Assembly: GCF_029323795.1 (NCBI RefSeq)
Contig: NZ_CP119758.1
Coordinates: 62,001-126,000, forward strand
From: Zobellia alginiliquefaciens
GTDB taxonomy: Bacteria > Bacteroidota > Bacteroidia > Flavobacteriales > Flavobacteriaceae
DNA: 64,000 nt
Reading direction: 5' to 3'
Below the pieces are notes generated by a model. That model had not been told where the DNA came from. It saw only the letters and a list, made by a program, of their open reading frames with translations, and did no database searches. The position numbers were made by a program, and so were the translations under genes. The first letter of the stretch is position 1, and the number at the start of each line of letters is the position of its first letter. Below, in pieces: positions 36,875-44,624 of this stretch.

Positions 36875-37396
36875 ATGAAGCCATTCGATAAAAAAAATCC
36901 GTTTAAAGCCCCTGAAGGGTATTTTGAAAAGTTTAATAAAAACCTTTTTGAAAAGCTCGCTAGCGAAGGTGCAGCCATACCTAAAAAGGAAGGTTTTGAA
37001 CTTCCTGACGGTTACTTTAATTCTTTTAATGACAGACTTCTAAATAAATTAAAAGAAGAACAAGAAAGCAAGGTCATTCCATTAAAACCCTTTAAAAAAT
37101 ATTACTACGCAGTAGCGGCCGTGGCTGCAGTATTGATAGTTGCCTTGACATTAAACTTGAATTTGAACAAAACAAATGAAATTGGTTTTGATGATTTGGC
37201 ACAATCAGATATAGAGAACTATTTTGACCAAAATGAATTGGACCTTACAAGCTATGAATTAGCGGAAGTAATGCCTATTAGTGAGCTTGAAATGACGGAT
37301 ATGTTCGAAAGTAATTTTAGTGACGAAAACGTGCTAGATTATCTTGATGAGAACATAGATTATTTTGACGAATTAAATCTTGTATACAATGAATAG
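36875..37396 (+). CDS. Probable membrane anti-sigma factor with a repeated PxGYF motif
   Basis: The 173-residue protein has a cytoplasmic part with two copies of one motif, APEGYFEKFNKNLFEKL (about residues 12-28) and LPDGYFNSFNDRLLNKL (about 43-59). One membrane helix follows (about 76-95), then an acidic periplasmic part. It starts 11 bases behind the sigma factor gene and overlaps the sensor gene by 8 bases. By position it should hold the sigma factor at the membrane. No zinc-finger anti-sigma motif (HxxxCxxC) is present, so this would be a non-classical one. Confidence 0.65.
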   Translation: MKPFDKKNPFKAPEGYFEKFNKNLFEKLASEGAAIPKKEGFELPDGYFNSFNDRLLNKLKEEQESKVIPLKPFKKYYYAVAAVAAVLIVALTLNLNLNKTNEIGFDDLAQSDIENYFDQNELDLTSYELAEVMPISELEMTDMFESNFSDENVLDYLDENIDYFDELNLVYNE

Positions 37397-37853
37397 ATTA
37401 AAGAAAATAGTTGTAACCATGGTGCTTTTATTAGCCTCTGTGCAGTTTTATGCGCAGAAATCCCATGATTACGACAAAATAAAGACCCTAAAAATCGCTT
37501 ATCTAACAGAGCGCTTAAACTTAAGTAGCAAAGAAGCACAGGCTTTCTGGCCTATCTACAACGAATACGAAGATAAACGTGGTGCGCTTAAAGAGAAAGA
37601 GTACAATCAGATACGCAGCAAGGTAAAGGAATCTGAAAAGCTGTCGGAAAAAGAGGCGAATTCAATTATTGAACTATTCCTTAAAATTGAACAGGAAGAG
37701 GAAGATATTAGAAAGGACTTCATTAAAAAAGCGGCAGGAGTTATTACGGCCAAGAAAACGCTGTTACTATTGCGTTCAGAGGAAGAATTTAAACGCCAGC
37801 TCATTAGAAAATATCATCAAAAGCGGGACGAAGGCGGCAGGAACATGCCCTAA
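37389..37853 (+). CDS. Periplasmic sensor of ECF sigma factor (Spy/CpxP-like)
   Basis: The protein is 154 residues from the ATG at 37389; an earlier TTG at 37380 adds three residues. It has a signal peptide (cleavage near FYAQK, residue 20) and then an all-helical, charged domain with LTERLNLSSKEAQAFWPIYN, YEDKRGALKEKEY and a basic C-terminus. This pattern is found in proteins annotated as sensors of ECF-type sigma factors in Flavobacteria. It overlaps the anti-sigma gene and likely modulates it from the periplasm. Confidence 0.75.
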   Translation: MNRLKKIVVTMVLLLASVQFYAQKSHDYDKIKTLKIAYLTERLNLSSKEAQAFWPIYNEYEDKRGALKEKEYNQIRSKVKESEKLSEKEANSIIELFLKIEQEEEDIRKDFIKKAAGVITAKKTLLLLRSEEEFKRQLIRKYHQKRDEGGRNMP

Positions 37854-37865
37854 AGCATAAAGGAC

Positions 37866-38894
37866 CTATTTAAAAATCAGTTTTGCTATTCTATTTTTCC
37901 CGGCGGCATAAGCCACATTTTCAGCTTGAAAACGAATTGTATAAAAGGACTCATCGGACAGTTGTTTCCAGGTAGTTCCTCTATCGCTTGAGTACGATAT
38001 GCCTGTAAACCCAATGGCTAGAAGACCTTTGCCATCGGAGCCGGGAACAAATTGAACACAACTTTTGTATTGCGGATTTTGACCATCCGCTATCAGTTGC
38101 CAAGTATTTCCTCCATCAATAGTTACGGCCTTATTGGCCGTATTGACTTCGGGCTTGGTAAAATCACCTCCTATGGCAAATCCTATATTTTCATCATAAA
38201 AATCGATTGAAAAAATGCCCTGGGTCTCTACATCACTGCTCACCGGAGTGTTTTGAACTTCCCATGTTTTTCCTTTATCACCCGAAAAATAAACTCGACT
38301 TTTAGTTGTCCCTATCCAAGTTTTGTCACCCAGCACTTTAATATTCGTATTGCTAGCCGCAAAAGCCCCTTCTCCCCTTACACTCCTCGGAAGTTGTTCG
38401 CAGGGCAATTTACTCCATGTATTTCCCCCGTCCCTGGTTATCAGAATACTTAAGCAACCGTTCATTGCATCTCCAACCACAATACCCTCAGAATCGTTCC
38501 AAAAAGTCATAGCATCATAGAAAACACTGTCATCTTCCTCCGTGTACACCAATTCCATGCTTCCGTTTTCACCTGTTTTATATAACAATGCCGGATTTGC
38601 AATAGATATCATAAAAAAATCCGTGGAAGTATGGGCAATAGCTCGAAACTCCGGAGTAATAGAATCATATTTTTGTATACTTTCCCTAACCTTACCCGTA
38701 GCTAGATCCACACTTCCAAATATACCGTTACTGCCGGCATACCCTAAACTGTTTCCCATAATCTCTATCGCACGGATACTTACGGAATCTTCATAAATAG
38801 TTTCAATTTCAACGGAAGTAAATGGTTGATTTTTTTGCTTTTCAGCACAAGAAATAAAAAGAATGGCAGTCAAAAGAGGGAATAGAAATCGCAT
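37866..38894 (-). CDS. Ycf48/BNR-type beta-propeller lipoprotein
   Basis: The protein is 342 residues from the ATG at 38894, which gives a lipoprotein signal ending FISC (Cys16); an earlier TTG adds six residues. The body repeats sialidase-like Asp-box strands: SRDGGNTWSKL-like ITRDGGNTW, FSGDKGKTWEV, TIDGGNTWQLI, YSSDRGTTWKQL. It resembles the Ycf48 photosystem II assembly family, which in non-photosynthetic bacteria is an exported propeller of unknown job. On the minus strand TATTTTTG lies about 20 bases before the start. Confidence 0.85.
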   Translation of the reverse strand: MRFLFPLLTAILFISCAEKQKNQPFTSVEIETIYEDSVSIRAIEIMGNSLGYAGSNGIFGSVDLATGKVRESIQKYDSITPEFRAIAHTSTDFFMISIANPALLYKTGENGSMELVYTEEDDSVFYDAMTFWNDSEGIVVGDAMNGCLSILITRDGGNTWSKLPCEQLPRSVRGEGAFAASNTNIKVLGDKTWIGTTKSRVYFSGDKGKTWEVQNTPVSSDVETQGIFSIDFYDENIGFAIGGDFTKPEVNTANKAVTIDGGNTWQLIADGQNPQYKSCVQFVPGSDGKGLLAIGFTGISYSSDRGTTWKQLSDESFYTIRFQAENVAYAAGKNRIAKLIFK

Positions 38895-38966
38895 ACGTAC
38901 AAAGTTTCTCAAAAATAAAGGTAATCCAACAGCAAAACAATACCTTTGCAGCCTTAATTTTTTGTA

Positions 38967-40181
38967 ATGAAGCTACATAGAAACTTGGTTTTCGCAGTAA
39001 TCGATGCCTTGAACTTGATTTTTAACGAAGGAGAATATGCCGATAAGGTAGTACAGAAAGTACTAAAATTCGATAAACGCTGGGGTTCTCGCGACCGTGG
39101 TTTTATTGCCGAAACTACTTATGAAATGGTGCGTTACAAGCGTTTGTATTCTGAAATTGCCGAAGTAAAGGCGCCTTTCAGCAGACCGGACCTTTTTAGA
39201 ATGTGGGCGGTATGGGCCGTTTTAAAAGGAATAAAACTTCCGGATTGGAAACAGATAGAACCTACCCCGGAACGCCGTATTAAAGGACGATTTGATGAAC
39301 TTTCCAATATTAGAAAATTCCGCGAATCACTTCCGGATTGGATTGATGAGATTTGTTTGGAGGCTTTGGGCGAAAAACTGTGGAACGAAGAAAGTGCTGC
39401 ACTTAACGAGCAAGCAGAAGTAATTCTACGAACCAACACCTTAAATACAAACAAAGAAGCCCTTCGTAAAGCTTTGCTTGATGAGGGTATAGTTGTTGAA
39501 CCGATCAAAGGGTACGCCAGTGCACTTAGGTTACCAGAACGTGCCAATGTTTTTGTTACCGAATCATTTAAGAAGGGTTATTTTGAAGTTCAAGATGCCT
39601 CGTCTCAGCTTGTAGCGGAATATTTAGATGTAAAACCAGGACAACGTGTAGTAGATACCTGTGCCGGAGCCGGCGGAAAATCACTTCACTTGGCTGCGCT
39701 TATGGAAAATAAGGGTCAGCTTATTTCCATGGACATCTACAGTAGTAAGTTAAAAGAGTTAAAAAGACGTGCTAGACGGAATAATGCCCATAATATTGAA
39801 ACCCGTGAAATAGATTCTACCAAAGTATTCAAAAAGTTATACGGTAGTGCGGACCGTGTTTTGATAGATGCTCCTTGTACAGGTATTGGAGTGTTACGTA
39901 GAAACCCGGACAGTAAATGGAAAATGCAACCTGAGTTTCTTGAAAAAATTACGAAAACGCAGCATGATATCATTCGCAGTTATAGCAAAATAGTAAAGCC
40001 AGGCGGAAAGATGGTTTATGCGACTTGCTCAATTCTTCCGCAGGAAAACAATGACCAAGTGACCTCATTTCTCGCATCTGAAGAAGGAAAGGACTTCAGT
40101 TTGGTAAAAGAGAAGAAGATTTTCGCTTCAAAAAGTGGTTTTGACGGGTTTTATATGGCATTGTTAGAAAAGAAAAGCTAG
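38967..40181 (+). CDS. RsmB/NOP-family RNA cytosine-C5 methyltransferase
   Basis: The 404-residue protein has an N-terminal NusB-like part and a SAM domain: VDTCAGAGGKSLHLAAL near residue 230, the catalytic-side DAPCTGIGVLRRNPD near 301, and YATCSILPQENNDQV near 352. Both cysteines of motif IV and VI are present. It methylates cytosine in rRNA or tRNA. TACCTTTG at 38942-38949 fits the -7 element 18 bases before the start. Confidence 0.92.
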   Translation: MKLHRNLVFAVIDALNLIFNEGEYADKVVQKVLKFDKRWGSRDRGFIAETTYEMVRYKRLYSEIAEVKAPFSRPDLFRMWAVWAVLKGIKLPDWKQIEPTPERRIKGRFDELSNIRKFRESLPDWIDEICLEALGEKLWNEESAALNEQAEVILRTNTLNTNKEALRKALLDEGIVVEPIKGYASALRLPERANVFVTESFKKGYFEVQDASSQLVAEYLDVKPGQRVVDTCAGAGGKSLHLAALMENKGQLISMDIYSSKLKELKRRARRNNAHNIETREIDSTKVFKKLYGSADRVLIDAPCTGIGVLRRNPDSKWKMQPEFLEKITKTQHDIIRSYSKIVKPGGKMVYATCSILPQENNDQVTSFLASEEGKDFSLVKEKKIFASKSGFDGFYMALLEKKS

Positions 40182-40401
40182 TTTTTCAATTTGCATAACA
40201 TAGGTTTTTAAACTTTGTTCCATTGATAGTATTGAATGAATTCACTTTCATTTAGTACTAAACCGAGAAGAATTTAATCTCGATTATCGAGTAATCAACA
40301 GGCTGTTAACTTTTAGTTTGAAAAATTTGTAATACTCCTTTAAAAAGAGCCTTTTAAAGGCTAAATTTGCGCTTTCTCAAACCTATCAATTTACAAGCTA
40401 G

Positions 40402-43400
40402 ATGATTCACTTCTTCGGGGATGCAGCCAATAAAGTTTATGCCGTTCAAACGGTTGAAGAACTTTCACAGGAAAACATAAATAAATTAACGTGGTTGTTC
40501 GGCAACCTACCAAAAATAAATACGGCGTCTATAGACGCCTTTTTTGTTGGCCCTAGGGCGGCAATGATTACGCCATGGAGTACCAACGCCACAGAAATCA
40601 CCCAAAACATGGGTATTGAGGGCATCATCAGAATAGAAGAGTTCAAAGCATCAAGCGAAGACTTTACCGATTTTGACCCTATGCTTTCTGAAAAATTCAA
40701 TGGTTTATCTCAATCCATCTTTAAAATTGATGTAAAGCCTGTCGCTGTTCAAGGCATAGAAAATATAGGCGAGTACAACAAACAAGAAGGTTTAGCCTTA
40801 AGCGACGAAGAGGTAACTTACTTAGAAAACCTTGCTACAAAATTGGGTAGAAAACTGACCGATTCCGAGGTTTTCGGTTTTAGCCAAGTGAATTCAGAAC
40901 ATTGCCGCCATAAAATATTCAACGGTACTTTTGTAATCGATGGCGTTGAAAAACCGTCTTCGCTTTTCAAACTGATCAAGAAGACGTCACAAGAGTTTCC
41001 TAACGATATTGTATCTGCATATAAGGATAACGTAGCTTTCGTAAAAGGGCCAAAAGTGACCCAATTTGCCCCAAAAAGTGCCGATAAACCCGATTTTTAT
41101 CAAGAAACGGAGTTTAATTCGGTAATTTCCTTAAAAGCGGAAACACACAATTTTCCAACAACGGTAGAACCTTTTAATGGCGCTGCAACAGGTTCCGGTG
41201 GTGAAATTCGTGACCGTTTAGCCGGTGGAAAAGGTTCATTACCATTGGCAGGAACCGCTGTTTACATGACGGCATACTCCCGTTTGGAAGAAGACAGACC
41301 TTGGGAAAAAGCTTTTCCAGAAAGAGAATGGTTGTACCAAACGCCAATGGACATCCTTATAAAAGCATCTAATGGTGCATCGGATTTTGGAAATAAATTT
41401 GGACAACCTCTTATTGCAGGTTCCGTATTGACTTTTGAGCATGACGAATCTAAAGACAGTGATAATACAAATACCAGAAAATTAGGTTTTGATAAAGTAA
41501 TCATGCAAGCCGGTGGTATCGGTTACGGAAAAGCAGAGCAAGCTTTAAAAGACACACCTAAAGATGGTGATAAAATTGTAATCTTAGGTGGTGACAACTA
41601 CCGTATTGGTATGGGTGGTGCCGCCGTTTCCAGTGCGGATACAGGTGCATTTAGTTCTGCCATAGAACTGAACGCCATACAACGTTCCAATCCGGAAATG
41701 CAGAAAAGAGCGTCCAATGCCATTCGTGGTATGGTAGAAAATGATGTAAACCCTATTGTTTCGATCCATGATCATGGTGCGGGTGGCCATCTTAACTGTC
41801 TTTCTGAATTGGTAGAAGATACCGGTGGGAAAATAGACTTGGATAAACTTCCTGTGGGAGACCCTACCCTATCGGCCAAGGAAATCATCGGTAACGAATC
41901 CCAAGAACGTATGGGCTTGGTTATCGGTAAAGAAGATGTTGATCTGTTACACCGTATTGCCGATCGTGAGCGTTCTCCTATGTATGAAGTGGGTGATGTA
42001 ACGGGTGACCTTAAATTTACTTTTGAATCCGCTACAACCGGTGAAAAACCAATGGATTTGAATTTAGAGGATATGTTCGGAAGTTCCCCTAAAACCATAA
42101 TGACCGATGCTACGGTTCAAAGAAATTATACAAACCCCGAATATTCATTGGAGTTTTTCCATGATTACTTGGAACAGCTACTTCAACTGGAAGCAGTTGG
42201 TTCTAAAGATTGGTTAACAAACAAAGTAGACCGTTGTGTGGGAGGCCGTGTTGCCAAACAACAATGTGCTGGGCCTTTGCAGCTTCCTTTGAACAATTGT
42301 GGTGTTATGGCATTGGATTTTAAAGGAAAAGAAGGGATAGCTACTAGTATTGGCCACTCTCCTATTTCCGGGCTTATTGACCCAGCTGCAGGTAGTTTGA
42401 ACAGTATTGCCGAATCTTTGACCAACATCATTTGGGCTCCGCTTAAAGACAATTTGAAGTCCGTTTCGCTTTCTGCCAACTGGATGTGGCCTTGTAAAAA
42501 CGAAGGGGAGGATGCCCGTTTGTACGAAGCGGTAGAAGCAGTTTCCAACTTTTCTATTGCATTAGGTATCAACGTACCTACCGGAAAGGATTCCCTTTCC
42601 ATGAAACAAAAATATAAAGATGGAGATGTTATCGCTCCCGGTACAGTGGTTATTTCCGCAGCAGGAAATTGTGATGATATTACTAAAGTAGTTGAACCGG
42701 TATTCAACAAAAATGGCGGTTCGGTTTACTACATCAACCTATCAAAAGATAGCTATAAATTAGGTGGTTCTTCCTTTGCCCAGATCCATAATACTATTGG
42801 TAGCGAAACGCCAAGCATAAAAGATACAGCCTATTTTAAAAATGTTTTCAACGCCATTCAAAACTTGATAAAGGAGGATGACATTGTTGCTGGACACGAT
42901 GTGGCTTCCGGTGGATTGATTACGACTTTATTGGAAATGTGTTTTGCCGATACCAATCTGTCCGCTGAATTGGATGTATCGAACCTTGGTGAAGCAGATA
43001 CTATAAAATTACTTTTCTCTGAAAATTCGGGAATCGTTTTTCAATCAAAAGATGAATCTGTTGAGCAAAAATTAGCGGACCTCAACATTGATTGTAAGAA
43101 AATAGGAAATGTGGTTTCAGGTACCGTTTTAAAAATCAAAAACGGTGGAATGGAAATGGGTCTGAACATTAATTCTTTAAGAGATACTTGGTTCAAGACT
43201 TCTTATTTACTGGATAGTAAACAAACAGCCAATAATTTGGCCAAAGACCGTTTTGACAACTATAAAAATCAACCGCTTCAGTACAAATTCCCTGAAAACG
43301 TTGATTTGAGTAGTATTCCATCAAACACCGGAAACAGACCCAAAGCTGCCATTCTACGTGAAAAAGGTAGTAATTCTGAACGGGAAATGGCAAACGCTAT

Positions 43401-44085
43401 GTACTTGGCCGGTTTTGATGTAAAAGACGTGCATATGACCGATTTGATTTCTGGTCGTGAAACGCTTGAAGACATTCAGTTTATTGGTGCCGTAGGCGGG
43501 TTTTCAAACTCGGACGTTCTGGGCAGTGCCAAAGGTTGGGCCGGTGCTTTTAAGTACAACGAAAAAGCAAATGCCGCCCTTAAGAATTTCTTTGCTAGAC
43601 CTGATACCCTATCTATCGGAATTTGTAACGGTTGCCAATTATTTATGGAATTAGACCTCATAAACCCTGAGCACGAAACACACGGAAGGCTAACCTATAA
43701 TGACTCCAACAAACATGAGAGTAATTTTACATCGGTAAAGATTCAAGAGAACAGTTCTGTAATGCTTTCAAGCTTAGCAGGAAGTACCCTAGGTGTTTGG
43801 ATTTCTCACGGAGAAGGTAAATTTAGCCTACCACATGACGAAAGTGAATATGGAATCGTTGCCAAATACGGTTACGAAGGCTACCCTGCCAACCCCAACG
43901 GAAGCCACTTTAATACCGCTATGTTGTGCGATGTAACTGGTCGCCATTTGGTAACCATGCCACATATTGAACGCTCTATTTTCCCTTGGAACTGGGCGTA
44001 TTACCCAGAAGGAGCCAATGATGCGGTTTCTCCATGGCTAGAGGCTTTTGTGAATGCTAAAAAATGGATTTTGGAGACAAACTAA
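40402..44085 (+). CDS. purL: Phosphoribosylformylglycinamidine synthase, large type
   Basis: The 1,227-residue protein is the single-chain form with an AIRS-like synthase and a C-terminal glutaminase. Visible motifs are GFSQVNSEHCRHKIFNG near residue 160, LKAETHNFPTTVEPFNGAAT, the duplicate LSEL/DVASGGLITTLLEM half, and ICNGCQLFMELDL (nucleophilic Cys near residue 1075). It makes FGAM in purine synthesis. TAAATTTG at 40362-40369 is a full -7 box, just behind the palindrome AGCCTTTTAAAGGCT (40349-40363). The 220 bases upstream hold nothing else that I recognise. Confidence 0.97.
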   Translation: MIHFFGDAANKVYAVQTVEELSQENINKLTWLFGNLPKINTASIDAFFVGPRAAMITPWSTNATEITQNMGIEGIIRIEEFKASSEDFTDFDPMLSEKFNGLSQSIFKIDVKPVAVQGIENIGEYNKQEGLALSDEEVTYLENLATKLGRKLTDSEVFGFSQVNSEHCRHKIFNGTFVIDGVEKPSSLFKLIKKTSQEFPNDIVSAYKDNVAFVKGPKVTQFAPKSADKPDFYQETEFNSVISLKAETHNFPTTVEPFNGAATGSGGEIRDRLAGGKGSLPLAGTAVYMTAYSRLEEDRPWEKAFPEREWLYQTPMDILIKASNGASDFGNKFGQPLIAGSVLTFEHDESKDSDNTNTRKLGFDKVIMQAGGIGYGKAEQALKDTPKDGDKIVILGGDNYRIGMGGAAVSSADTGAFSSAIELNAIQRSNPEMQKRASNAIRGMVENDVNPIVSIHDHGAGGHLNCLSELVEDTGGKIDLDKLPVGDPTLSAKEIIGNESQERMGLVIGKEDVDLLHRIADRERSPMYEVGDVTGDLKFTFESATTGEKPMDLNLEDMFGSSPKTIMTDATVQRNYTNPEYSLEFFHDYLEQLLQLEAVGSKDWLTNKVDRCVGGRVAKQQCAGPLQLPLNNCGVMALDFKGKEGIATSIGHSPISGLIDPAAGSLNSIAESLTNIIWAPLKDNLKSVSLSANWMWPCKNEGEDARLYEAVEAVSNFSIALGINVPTGKDSLSMKQKYKDGDVIAPGTVVISAAGNCDDITKVVEPVFNKNGGSVYYINLSKDSYKLGGSSFAQIHNTIGSETPSIKDTAYFKNVFNAIQNLIKEDDIVAGHDVASGGLITTLLEMCFADTNLSAELDVSNLGEADTIKLLFSENSGIVFQSKDESVEQKLADLNIDCKKIGNVVSGTVLKIKNGGMEMGLNINSLRDTWFKTSYLLDSKQTANNLAKDRFDNYKNQPLQYKFPENVDLSSIPSNTGNRPKAAILREKGSNSEREMANAMYLAGFDVKDVHMTDLISGRETLEDIQFIGAVGGFSNSDVLGSAKGWAGAFKYNEKANAALKNFFARPDTLSIGICNGCQLFMELDLINPEHETHGRLTYNDSNKHESNFTSVKIQENSSVMLSSLAGSTLGVWISHGEGKFSLPHDESEYGIVAKYGYEGYPANPNGSHFNTAMLCDVTGRHLVTMPHIERSIFPWNWAYYPEGANDAVSPWLEAFVNAKKWILETN

Positions 44086-44104
44086 ACCAACTACATAGTA
44101 AATT

Positions 44105-44142
44105 AAAACGGCGTGTACCCAAAAGTACACGCCGTTTTTTTT
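44105..44142 (+). terminator. Strong terminator of purL
   Basis: AAAACGGCGTGTAC pairs perfectly with GTACACGCCGTTTT around a 6-base loop and ends in eight T. Confidence 0.95.
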
Positions 44143-44157
44143 GTAGTTTAGTTGAAC

Positions 44158-44610
44158 ATGAAAATCCGAAGAGCAAACCGAAAGGATATTCCTGGAATCG
44201 TGCAACTATTGAGCAATGATAAATTGGGCAAACTGCGGGAAGCTTATGCAGAACCGCTACCCGAAAAATATTATGAAGCTTTTGATGCTATAAGTCAAGA
44301 CCATAACCAAGAGTTGGTAGTTATTGAAGACAATACTCAGGAAGTTATTGGAACGCTTCAGTTAACCTTTATTCCCTATTTAACTTACCAAGGTGGAATC
44401 CGTGCCCAGATAGAAGCCGTGCGTGTTCATGAAAATTACAGAAGTAAAGGCATTGGTAAGCAACTGTTTAAATGGGCCATACAACGTGCAAAGCAAAAAG
44501 GCGCACACGTTGTACAGCTCACCACGGACAAAAAACGTCCGGAAGCTTATAAATTTTATGAAAATTTAGGTTTTAAAGCTAGTCATGAAGGGATGAAATT
44601 ACACCTCTGA
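44158..44610 (+). CDS. GNAT family N-acetyltransferase
   Basis: The protein is 150 residues from the ATG at 44158 (TTG at 44152 is upstream in frame). It has the GNAT core: ELVVIEDNTQEVIGTLQL, IEAVRVHENYRSKGIGKQLF (the acetyl-CoA loop) and RPEAYKFYENLGFKASHEG. It acetylates an amine of an unknown substrate. It begins 16 bases behind the purL terminator and is convergent with the T9SS protein gene. Confidence 0.9.
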   Translation: MKIRRANRKDIPGIVQLLSNDKLGKLREAYAEPLPEKYYEAFDAISQDHNQELVVIEDNTQEVIGTLQLTFIPYLTYQGGIRAQIEAVRVHENYRSKGIGKQLFKWAIQRAKQKGAHVVQLTTDKKRPEAYKFYENLGFKASHEGMKLHL

Positions 44611-44624
44611 CTTCACTCAAAAAC

